From assembly GCA_025929595.1 (NCBI GenBank), contig JAICQA010000118.1, positions 1 to 8,006 on the forward strand: a stretch of 8,006 bases of DNA. Direction: 5' to 3'. Source of the stretch: Xanthobacteraceae bacterium (GTDB lineage Bacteria > Pseudomonadota > Alphaproteobacteria > Rhizobiales > Xanthobacteraceae). Each line of letters begins with the position of its first letter. The first letter of the stretch is position 1. Shown piece after piece: positions 1 through 5,547 of the stretch. Under the pieces are notes generated by a model, which saw only the letters and a program-made list of their open reading frames with translations, did no database searches and had not been told where the DNA came from. The position numbers were made by a program, and so were the translations under genes.

Positions 1-48
1 GCCCGCGACAGCGGCCGGCGCATAGCCTCAGGTAAGCAGGAGACAGTG

Positions 49-1020
49 ATGCACGTCATTCGCCGCCGCGGCTGGGAATTGCCGGAAGGGCTGACAACGC
101 CCGAGCATGTATTCTTTAATCGCCGCCAGTTCTTGGCTGGTACCGCGGGCATCGCTGCCGCCGGTTCGCTTCCCGCGAGCGCTATCGCGCAACGCGTCAC
201 CGACATCCCCGACCCGACTGCCTCGCTGTATCCCGTCGCGCGCAACGCGAAATACACGGTCGATGGCGAAATCACGGCCGAGAAAGTCGCGACGACCTAC
301 AACAATTTCTATGAATTCGGCTTCAGCAAGAACATCGTGCGCGCGGCCCAGGCGCTCCCCCTCCGTCCGTGGACCGTGAAGTTCGACGGCATGGTCGAAA
401 AGGAAATGACCGTCGGCATTGACGACCTCATCAAGGCGATGCCGCTCGAGGAACGCGTCTATCGCATGCGCTGCGTCGAGGCCTGGTCGATGGTCGTGCC
501 GTGGTCCGGCTTCCCGATGGCGAAGCTCGTCGAATTCGCGAAGCCGCTCTCGTCGGCAAAATACGTGCGCATGGAGACGTTCATGAATCCGAGCGTCGCG
601 CCGTATCAGAAGGATTTCCGCTATCCTTGGCCTTATATCGAAGGCTGCACGATCGCCGAAGCGACGAACGAACTCGCCTTCATGGTGACGGGCATCTACG
701 GCAAGGTCCTGCCGAAGCAGCATGGCGCGCCCATCCGCCTCATGCTGCCGTGGAAATACGGGTTCAAATCGCTGAAGTCGATCGTGCGCGTCACCTTCAC
801 CGACAAGCGGCCGGTCGGTCTGTGGGAGAAATTGCAGGCGTCGGAATACGGCTTCTGGGCCAACGTCCACCCGGGCGTCTCGCATCCGCGCTGGAGTCAG
901 GCCGACGAGGAAGTGCTCGGCACCGGCGGCAAGCGCCGCAAGACCGACGTCTTCAACGGTTATGGCGAATACGTCGCCGCGCTCTACAAGGGCATGGAAG
1001 ACGAGCCGCTGTATAAGTGA
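49..1020 (+). CDS. msrP: Protein-methionine-sulfoxide reductase catalytic subunit MsrP (YedY family)
   Basis: MsrP is a periplasmic molybdopterin enzyme that reduces methionine sulfoxide in oxidised envelope proteins, normally with electrons from the membrane haem protein MsrQ. The product is about 323 aa, close to the family length. A twin-arginine signal (NRRQFLAG, about residues 24-31) is followed by an Ala-rich stretch and likely cleavage near ASAIA/Q (about residue 45-47). Family hallmarks are NNFYEFG, then YRMRCVEAWSMVVPW with the Mo-ligand Cys at about residue 142, KQHGAPIRL, LPWKYGFKSLKSI and HPRWSQA, and the match to E. coli MsrP continues to the FNGYGEYVAALY end. I prefer ATG at 49 over the adjoining GTG at 46 because AGGAG at 38-42 is six bases upstream. 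The enzyme acts in the periplasm after folded export by Tat. No msrQ follows; the next gene is convergent. Identity is very secure, while the electron partner is unknown from this window. Confidence 0.96.
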   Translation: MHVIRRRGWELPEGLTTPEHVFFNRRQFLAGTAGIAAAGSLPASAIAQRVTDIPDPTASLYPVARNAKYTVDGEITAEKVATTYNNFYEFGFSKNIVRAAQALPLRPWTVKFDGMVEKEMTVGIDDLIKAMPLEERVYRMRCVEAWSMVVPWSGFPMAKLVEFAKPLSSAKYVRMETFMNPSVAPYQKDFRYPWPYIEGCTIAEATNELAFMVTGIYGKVLPKQHGAPIRLMLPWKYGFKSLKSIVRVTFTDKRPVGLWEKLQASEYGFWANVHPGVSHPRWSQADEEVLGTGGKRRKTDVFNGYGEYVAALYKGMEDEPLYK

Positions 1021-1056
1021 CGGCGAAGACGTCGCGAGCGCTATCCATTCCTTATT

Positions 1057-1138
1057 CCCTCATGGCCGGGCTTGACCCGGCCATCCAGAATAAATTGCAC
1101 GGCCGCCTGGATGCGCGGGTCAAGCCCGCGCATGAGGG
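1057..1138. repeat. REP-like inverted pair of palindromes, possible bidirectional terminator
   Basis: Two 32-bp arms (1057-1088 and 1107-1138) are inverted copies of each other, 28 of 32 bases identical, separated by 18 bases. Each arm is itself a hairpin with a 9-bp stem and 5-base loop: ATGGCCGGG/CCCGGCCAT around CTTGA on the left, and ATGCGCGGG/CCCGCGCAT around TCAAG on the right. CTATCC at 1041-1046 and GGATAG at 1143-1148 extend the symmetry outward. The element fills the spacer between the convergent msrP and LysR genes, so it could end transcription from both sides, although there is no clear U-tract. The pattern resembles dispersed intergenic palindromes of Bradyrhizobium-type genomes; its copy number cannot be judged here. 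Confidence 0.85.
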
Positions 1139-1175
1139 AGGAGGATAGATTTCCCGAAAAAGGAATGCAGCAGAA

Positions 1176-2084
1176 CTAGAACTGCCACCTCTGCGCCTTC
1201 GCGACGAGGAAGTCGCGGAACACCTGCACGCGCGCGACCGAGCGAAGCTCTTCGGGATAGACGAAATACGCCTCGAGCGACGGCGCCTCGGTATCCGTGA
1301 AGAGCTGCACGAGCTCGGAGCCCTCGGCAAGGAAGTCCGGCAGCGTGGCGATGCCGACGCCGTGCTCCGCCGCGGCCTTGAGCCCGATCACATTGCTCAC
1401 GGTCAGCGCCGGCTCGCGCGGATTGTTCGGCGCGCGTCCCGAATCCCGCAGCCAGTTGAGCCGCTGGTAGTACTGCGGAATCTGCCCGCCCACGATCAGG
1501 ATGCGGTGGCTGTCGAGCTCCTCGGGCGAGCGCGGATGCCCATGCCGCTTGAGATATTCGTTCGACGCGTAGGCGTGGAAATGCACCGTGAAGAGCTTGC
1601 GCTGAATGAGATCGGGCTGCACCGGCTGCCACAGCCGGATCGCCACATCGGCCTCGCGCATCGATAGATCGAGCTCTTCATCCGACAGCAGCAACTGGAT
1701 GCGGATGCCGGGATAGAGATCAAGGAATTCGCCGATCCGCGGGCTGAGCCAATAGCTGCCGAGGCCGTTAGCGGTCGTAATTCTCAACTCGCCGCTCGGC
1801 TTTTCCTTGCTGTCCGTGAGCATGGTGCGCACGGACTCGAGCTTCATGAACACGTCATGCGCCGTGCGGAACAGGAGTTCGCCCTGCTCGGTCAGGATCA
1901 GCCCGCGCGCGTGCCGGTGGAAGAGCGGCACCTTCAATTCCTGCTCGAGCGCAGAAATCTGCCGGCTCACCGCCGACTGCGACAGGCCGAGCGCCTCGCC
2001 GGCATGCGTGAAGCTGCCCGCGTCCGCAACGACGTGGAACACTTTCAGCTTGTCCCAGTCCATATCGCCGTTCGATTTGCTCAT
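1176..2084 (-). CDS. LysR-family transcriptional regulator, LsrB/VtlR-like
   Basis: This 302-aa DNA-binding regulator has the usual LysR length. The N-terminal winged helix-turn-helix spans about residues 10-68 (recognition region SFTHAGEALGLSQSAVSRQ), followed by a linker helix to about residue 95 and a type-2 periplasmic-binding-like effector domain to the end. The signatures DWDKLKVFH, PLFHRHARGLILTEQGELL, DLIQRKLFTVHFHAYAS and the KAQRWQF end match, from memory, the LsrB/VtlR subgroup of rhizobia, Agrobacterium and Brucella, which governs oxidative-stress, envelope and small-RNA genes. Its ATG overlaps the trxB stop as ATGA, implying translational coupling; a second in-frame ATG lies at 2063. 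The whole protein lacks cysteine, which is unusual if it senses redox state as reported for S. meliloti LsrB. Family assignment is certain. Orthology to LsrB is probable, so no symbol is given. Confidence 0.93.
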   Translation of the reverse strand: MSKSNGDMDWDKLKVFHVVADAGSFTHAGEALGLSQSAVSRQISALEQELKVPLFHRHARGLILTEQGELLFRTAHDVFMKLESVRTMLTDSKEKPSGELRITTANGLGSYWLSPRIGEFLDLYPGIRIQLLLSDEELDLSMREADVAIRLWQPVQPDLIQRKLFTVHFHAYASNEYLKRHGHPRSPEELDSHRILIVGGQIPQYYQRLNWLRDSGRAPNNPREPALTVSNVIGLKAAAEHGVGIATLPDFLAEGSELVQLFTDTEAPSLEAYFVYPEELRSVARVQVFRDFLVAKAQRWQF

Positions 2085-3049
2085 TCGGCGGCAGCCTTCG
2101 TGCGCACCGAGGCTTCATGCGCGAGGTAGCGTTCGGCCTCAAGCGCCGCCATGCAGCCCATACCCGCCGCCGTCACCGCCTGCCGGTAGATGTCGTCGGT
2201 CACGTCACCGGCAGCGAACACACCCGGTATCGACGTCGCGGTCGAATCCGGCGCGGTCCACACATAGCCGCTCGGCTTCATCTTGAGCTGATCCTTCACG
2301 AGCTCGGTCTGCGGCTCATGGCCGATTGCCACGAACACGCCGTCGAGCTGCACGTCCTTCGTGTCGCCCGTCTTCACGTTGCACAGCTTCACGCCGCGCA
2401 CCTTCGGCGGGCCGTCGGTGCCGAGATAATCGACCACCTCGTGGTCCCACAGCACTTCGACCTTGGCGTTCTTGAACAGGCGCTCCTGCAGGATGCGTTC
2501 CGCGCGCAACTCGTCACGCCGATGCACGAGCTTCACCTTCGACGCGAAGTTCGTGAGGAACAGCGCCTCCTCGACTGCGGTGTTGCCGCCGCCGATCACC
2601 GCCACTTCCTTGTCGCGGAAAAAGAAGCCGTCGCAGGTGGCGCAAGCCGAGAGGCCATAACCGCGGAATTTTTCCTCCGACGGCGCGCCGAGCCACTTGG
2701 CTTGCGCGCCGGTCGCGACGACCACGGCGTCGGCGAGATAAACGTCGCCCGATTCGCACTCGACGCGGAATGGCCGCTTGGAGAGATCGAGCTTCGAGAC
2801 TTGGTCGCTCACCATGCGCGTGCCGACATGCTCGGCCTGCTCGCGCATCTGCTCCATCAGCCACGGGCCCTGGACCACGCTGGCAAAGCCGGGATAGTTC
2901 TCGACATCGGTGGTGATCGTCATCTGCCCGCCGGGCTGCGGCCCGGCGATCAGCACGGGCGAAAGCATCGCGCGCGCCGCGTAGATCGCGGCCGTGTAGC
3001 CGGCCGGCCCGGAACCGATGATGACAAGGCGAAGGTGCTCGGTGGCCAT
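2081..3049 (-). CDS. trxB: Thioredoxin-disulfide reductase
   Basis: TrxB is a cytoplasmic homodimeric flavoenzyme that passes electrons from NADPH through FAD and a redox-active disulfide to thioredoxin. The product is 322 aa, as expected for the low-molecular-weight bacterial type. The FAD-binding motif is IIGSGPAGYTAA (about residues 9-20), the active site is ACATCD with Cys136 and Cys139, the NADPH-binding motif is VIGGGNTAVEEA (about 151-162), and the C-terminal FAD contact is GVFAAGDVTDD. A purine-rich GAGGAA lies just before the start ATG at 3049. The stop TGA overlaps the start of the LysR gene by four bases, so the two are probably one transcript. The promoter should lie in the spacer shared with the divergent lrp gene. 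Nothing is missing or truncated. Confidence 0.97.
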   Translation of the reverse strand: MATEHLRLVIIGSGPAGYTAAIYAARAMLSPVLIAGPQPGGQMTITTDVENYPGFASVVQGPWLMEQMREQAEHVGTRMVSDQVSKLDLSKRPFRVECESGDVYLADAVVVATGAQAKWLGAPSEEKFRGYGLSACATCDGFFFRDKEVAVIGGGNTAVEEALFLTNFASKVKLVHRRDELRAERILQERLFKNAKVEVLWDHEVVDYLGTDGPPKVRGVKLCNVKTGDTKDVQLDGVFVAIGHEPQTELVKDQLKMKPSGYVWTAPDSTATSIPGVFAAGDVTDDIYRQAVTAAGMGCMAALEAERYLAHEASVRTKAAAE

Positions 3050-3282
3050 TGCTTCCTCAGAGAATTCGCATGGCCGCTAGATATGGCGTGCCGGAGCGCA
3101 CGGTGCAAATCGGCGCCTGCGGCCTTTGCCCGCGCGCCGAACGCTATCCCCATCTTCACGCCTTTGTCAGCAATCGCGCTGCGCGCGGCGAGAAAAGCCG
3201 CTAAAACAAGGAGCTAGCGCGCTTTCGGCTTCCGGGATGGCGCGGACTACTCTAGCGTGCCGGCGAGTCGGGGAACGGAGCG
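3050..3282. promoter_or_regulatory. Divergent promoter region between trxB and lrp
   Basis: This 233-bp spacer separates the divergent trxB and lrp starts and must hold both promoters unless transcription enters from elsewhere. I see no convincing sigma70 -35/-10 pair on either strand. A short inverted repeat, GCGGC-gagaaaa-GCCGC, ends in an A-rich patch (taaaac) about 85 bases before lrp. Lrp-family regulators often bind their own upstream region, so autoregulation that also touches trxB is plausible but not demonstrated. The reading frames crossing this spacer look like noise. Confidence 0.5.
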
Positions 3283-3777
3283 ATGGGCGGGGACCAGAAC
3301 AAGCGCGCACAGCTCGACGCCATCGACTGGAAGATTCTCTCCGAGCTCCAGCGTGATGGACGCATCACAAATGTTGAGCTGTCGCGCCGGGTCGGCATCT
3401 CGGCGCCGCCCTGCCTGCGCCGTATGCGCGCACTCGAGCAGGCCGGCATCATCCGCGGTTACCGCGCGCTCCTCGACGAGAAGATGCTCGGCTACGAGGT
3501 CGCGGTCTTCGCCATGGTCCATCTCGTAAGTCAGGCCGAAGCCGATCTCGCCGCCTTCGAGCAGCGCGTGCGCGGTTGGCCCGTCGTGCGCGAATGCTGG
3601 ATGCTGTCGGGCGAGGTCGATTTCATCCTGAAATGCGTGGCGCCGGACCTCGCGACGTTTCAGAAATTCGTTTCCGAGCTCACCGCCGCGCCGAATGTGC
3701 GCAACGTCAAGACCGCGCTGACGCTGCGCCGCTCGAAGGACGAGGCGATGGTGCCGCTGGAGCTTTCCGCCGAGTAG
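3283..3777 (+). CDS. Lrp/AsnC-family transcriptional regulator
   Basis: This 164-aa feast/famine regulator has the standard length. The N-terminal helix-turn-helix domain (about residues 10-60) includes LDAIDWKILSELQRDGRITN and the recognition segment VELSRRVGISAPPCLRRMRALE. A C-terminal RAM/ligand-binding domain (about 70-150) follows, with a GEVDFILKCVAPD core that normally binds an amino acid and mediates dimer/octamer assembly. GGGGA about eight bases before the ATG is the likely ribosome site; GGAG is only two bases away and too close. The gene is divergent from trxB. From memory, an Lrp gene beside trxB and lsrB is a recurrent rhizobial arrangement. Its last 71 bases lie antisense to the AraC-family gene. 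The regulated genes and the ligand cannot be told from sequence, so I give no lrp symbol. Confidence 0.94.
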   Translation: MGGDQNKRAQLDAIDWKILSELQRDGRITNVELSRRVGISAPPCLRRMRALEQAGIIRGYRALLDEKMLGYEVAVFAMVHLVSQAEADLAAFEQRVRGWPVVRECWMLSGEVDFILKCVAPDLATFQKFVSELTAAPNVRNVKTALTLRRSKDEAMVPLELSAE

Positions 3778-4582
3778 TCCGGCGGCGGAAGCCGCCCGGC
3801 GTGTCACCGACGACCTGAAGAAACCGGCGATTGAAGGTCGAGAGATCTTCGAATCCTGAGTCGAACGCGATCGTGGATATCGATTCTTCCGACTGCCGGA
3901 TACGCGCTGCAGCGCGCTGCATCCGCATCCGCAGCACATATTGATGCGGCGTCATGCCGACGATACGGCGGAACGTGCGCAGGAAATGATAGCGGCTCAT
4001 GCCGACGGTGTCCGCGAGCATCGCGAGCGATAGCCGCTCGTCTGCCGCGGCTTCGATGTGCCGCAGGGCATCGGAAATACGGCGCTCGTCGCGTGATCTG
4101 GTGCTGACGGTTCGACGACCGCTGTCACCGGACGCGGTGACGGCCATCGCAGCCATGTCATGGGCCAACGTCTCGAACTCGTCAGCATCGCTCGCCGCTT
4201 CGAACTGCGCGAGGAGCGAAATGGACCCTTCGATCGGAGGCAACGACGTTCGCGCAAATCCGGTCTTGCCGCCGCCTGCCACGTCGGCGAGAAGCGTCTC
4301 GAAAAATTCCGGCTCGTAATGAAACGACAGGCAGCGATCGCCCGCCCCGTGCTCATGACCGCATTGATAGCAGGCGCCGTGATTGCCGAGGAGCAGCGCA
4401 CCCGGCGCGAGGATGGCGTCACCGTCCGACGATCGATACTGGAACGTCCCGCTCGTCACCGCGGCGATGCTGAAACCTTTATGCATTTCCTCGAACGGAC
4501 GATCCGAGGGGCCGGCGCTGCAAATGAATTCATAGGCCTGCCAGCCGGCGCCTGATGCGAGCATGTTTGCGCGGATCGTCAT
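3707..4582 (-). CDS. AraC-family transcriptional regulator with Cys/His-rich sensor half
   Basis: This 291-aa regulator has an N-terminal cupin-like sensing half (about residues 15-110) and a C-terminal AraC/XylS double helix-turn-helix (about 163-268). The DNA-binding half shows LSLAMLADTVGMSRYHFLRTFRRIVGMTPHQYV, given here as consecutive motif blocks LSLAMLADTVGMS, RYHFLRTFRR and GMTPHQYV, then ISTIAFDSGFEDLSTFNRRF and the closing GDTPGGFRRR. The sensor half has Cys71, Cys74, His76, His78, Cys84 and His88 in one short loop, a possible metal or redox site. The gene is divergent, across 81 bp, from the VOC/unknown operon, which is its most likely target. The ribosome site before ATG 4582 is weak, and an internal ATG lies at codon 7. 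The last 23 residues, past the domain end, are encoded antisense to the end of the lrp gene. The inducer is unknown. Confidence 0.92.
   Translation of the reverse strand: MTIRANMLASGAGWQAYEFICSAGPSDRPFEEMHKGFSIAAVTSGTFQYRSSDGDAILAPGALLLGNHGACYQCGHEHGAGDRCLSFHYEPEFFETLLADVAGGGKTGFARTSLPPIEGSISLLAQFEAASDADEFETLAHDMAAMAVTASGDSGRRTVSTRSRDERRISDALRHIEAAADERLSLAMLADTVGMSRYHFLRTFRRIVGMTPHQYVLRMRMQRAAARIRQSEESISTIAFDSGFEDLSTFNRRFLQVVGDTPGGFRRRTTRRKAPAAPSPRPSSGAASARS
3781..3796 (+). other. GNRA-loop hairpin just after the lrp stop
   Basis: GGCGGC, a GGAA tetraloop and GCCGCC form a perfect 6-bp stem starting three bases after the lrp-family stop codon. No U-tract follows, so it is not a classical intrinsic terminator, but it could stabilise the 3' end of that transcript. 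The same bases on the other strand encode GGFRR at the end of the AraC DNA-binding domain, so the symmetry may simply be a coding coincidence. Confidence 0.4.
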
Positions 4583-4663
4583 GGGTCCAGAATAGCAATT
4601 TTTCCCAAGCCGCTGCGAGCGGCCACGACTAGTAAACCCGGAAATTCAACCGGGAGATCCATC
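4583..4663. promoter_or_regulatory. Divergent control region between AraC regulator and VOC operon
   Basis: These 81 bases contain both divergent promoters and two inverted repeats. One is a perfect hyphenated palindrome, GCCGCT-gcg-AGCGGC, at 4609-4623 in the middle of the spacer, a candidate operator. The other is CCCGG-aaattcaa-CCGGG at 4637-4654, whose right arm is part of the ribosome site GGGAG (4652-4656) of the VOC gene, so the folded mRNA could mask translation. No strong -10/-35 pair stands out. AraC proteins usually bind direct repeats, so the palindrome need not be the AraC site. Confidence 0.5.
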
Positions 4664-5041
4664 ATGTTCGATCATGTATCCATCGGTGTTGCTGATGTTT
4701 CGCGAGCCAAGCGCTTCTACGACGCCGTCCTGCAACCGCTCGGCTATCGCTGTCTCAGCGAAGGCGCGGATTCGCTGGGCTATGGCGGCCAATCGATCGC
4801 GCTGTGGGTGAACAAAGCTCACAAACCCGTGCCGCCGGATCAGAATTCCGGCCTGCATTTCTGCTTCGCCGCGCCGACGCGCAAAGGCGTGGATGCCTTC
4901 CACAAGGCAGCGCTTGCCAACGGCGGCCGTGACAACGGCGCGCCGGGCATCCGCGCGGATTACAGCGCCGACTATTACGCAGCCTTTGCCGTCGACCCGG
5001 ACGGCTACCGTGTCGAAGCCTATTGCGCGGTCAAGGCGTGA
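4664..5041 (+). CDS. VOC (glyoxalase/bleomycin-resistance/dioxygenase) superfamily protein
   Basis: This small cytoplasmic protein of 125 aa has the paired beta-alpha-beta-beta-beta modules of the vicinal-oxygen-chelate fold. It begins FDHVSIGVADVSRAKRFYDAVL, i.e. an FDHVSIGV first strand and a RAKRFYDAVL helix, and ends FAVDPDGYRVEAYC, both diagnostic of the fold. Candidate metal ligands are His4, His65 (SGLHFCF) and Glu118, consistent with a divalent-metal site, but the substrate is unpredictable: members include glyoxalase I, dioxygenases and drug-binding proteins. GGGAG seven bases before the ATG supports this start. The next gene begins 11 bases after its stop and is surely cotranscribed. 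It lies opposite the AraC-family gene, which probably controls it. The fold is certain; the reaction is unknown. Confidence 0.92.
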   Translation: MFDHVSIGVADVSRAKRFYDAVLQPLGYRCLSEGADSLGYGGQSIALWVNKAHKPVPPDQNSGLHFCFAAPTRKGVDAFHKAALANGGRDNGAPGIRADYSADYYAAFAVDPDGYRVEAYCAVKA

Positions 5042-5046
5042 GGAGG
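5041..5046 (+). promoter_or_regulatory. Consensus ribosome-binding site fixing the start of the 164-aa protein
   Basis: AGGAGG begins on the last base of the VOC stop codon (TGA, 5039-5041) and lies six bases before ATG 5053. This perfect Shine-Dalgarno, together with the end of the upstream frame, argues for the start at 5053 rather than an in-frame ATG at 5023 inside the VOC gene. It also suggests translation re-initiation from VOC into this gene. Confidence 0.85.
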
Positions 5047-5052
5047 CTTCAT

Positions 5053-5547
5053 ATGCATCGCTGCTTCAAGGAAGTCTTGCTGAGCGACGGTCCCGCCGCC
5101 GACCGCGCCGATAAGCTCGCGCTCTACGGCCGCTTCATCGGTTCCTGGGGCATGACCTCGGTCATTCACCCCGATGCCGGCGGCCAGCAAAAAGGACCCG
5201 ATGGCGAAATCCACTTCGCATGGACGCTGGAAGGCAAAGCCATTCAGGATGTCTGGGTGCTGCCGCAGATTTTCTACGGCACGACGCTGCGCATCTATGA
5301 TCCCGGCATCGACGCGTGGCACATCCTGTGGAGCGACCCGATGCGTCAGGTCTACACGCGCCAGATCGGGCGCGCGGAGGACGACGACATCGTGCAGATC
5401 GGTGACGACGGCAAGGGAACGCGATTGCGCTGGCGCTTCACCGAGATCACGCCGAAATCGTTTCACTGGATCGGCGAGCGCGCGGCAGGCGCCGAGAACG
5501 ACTGGCGGAAACAGATCGAGATGTTCGCGCACCGCGCAGGTGACTAG
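5053..5547 (+). CDS. Conserved-looking hypothetical protein, Trp-rich, partner of VOC gene
   Basis: I do not recognise a named family for this 164-aa protein. It has no signal peptide or membrane segment and is probably cytoplasmic. It is rich in tryptophan (Trp32, 57, 68, 89, 93, 127, 139, 151) and in alternating beta-strand patterns: GRFIGSWGMTS, EIHFAWTLEGKAIQDVWVLP, FYGTTLRIYDPGIDAWHILW, TRLRWRFTEITPKSFHWIGE. This layout recalls small calycin/lipocalin-like beta-barrels that bind hydrophobic ligands, but that is inference from pattern only. It sits 11 bases after the VOC gene with a perfect ribosome site, so the two probably act on the same compound or pathway under the divergent AraC regulator. 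Its TAG stop overlaps the TAG stop of the convergent exported-protein gene. Composition is like its neighbours, so it is a real gene. Confidence 0.85.
   Translation: MHRCFKEVLLSDGPAADRADKLALYGRFIGSWGMTSVIHPDAGGQQKGPDGEIHFAWTLEGKAIQDVWVLPQIFYGTTLRIYDPGIDAWHILWSDPMRQVYTRQIGRAEDDDIVQIGDDGKGTRLRWRFTEITPKSFHWIGERAAGAENDWRKQIEMFAHRAGD

Noticed and set aside
1..35. Possible 3' end of an upstream gene (frame 2 stops at 23-25, frame 3 at 33-35).
   Set aside because: Only 7-10 codons are visible and neither frame can be told from noise.
28..885. Long minus-strand open frame of 285 codons opposite msrP.
   Set aside because: It is rich in Arg, His and Asp as typical of the antisense of a GC-rich gene, shows no recognisable domain, and is fully covered by a certain gene.
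1149..1165. TTCC-cgaaaaa-GGAA near the LysR 3' end as an intrinsic terminator.
   Set aside because: The stem is only 4 bp with no clear U-tract after it on the minus strand.
1052..1330. Minus-strand frame of 92 codons through the palindromes and the LysR 3' end.
   Set aside because: Its sequence is Arg/Ser-rich shadow of the LysR gene plus repeat-derived peptide.
2117..3217. Plus-strand open frame of 366 codons across trxB.
   Set aside because: It is antisense to the certain trxB gene, very rich in Arg, His, Leu and Ala, and continues without a break across the promoter spacer.
3247..3939. Minus-strand frame of 230 codons opposite lrp.
   Set aside because: It overlaps both the lrp and AraC genes, which have clear domains, and shows no domain of its own.
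4601..4640. A sigma70 promoter with TAGTAA (4630-4635) as -10 for the VOC gene.
   Set aside because: No acceptable -35 hexamer lies 16-18 bases upstream (AAGCCG at the expected place).
5023..5052. Alternative upstream ATG giving a 174-aa form of the unknown protein.
   Set aside because: It lies inside the VOC gene without a good ribosome site, whereas ATG 5053 has a perfect AGGAGG at the right spacing.
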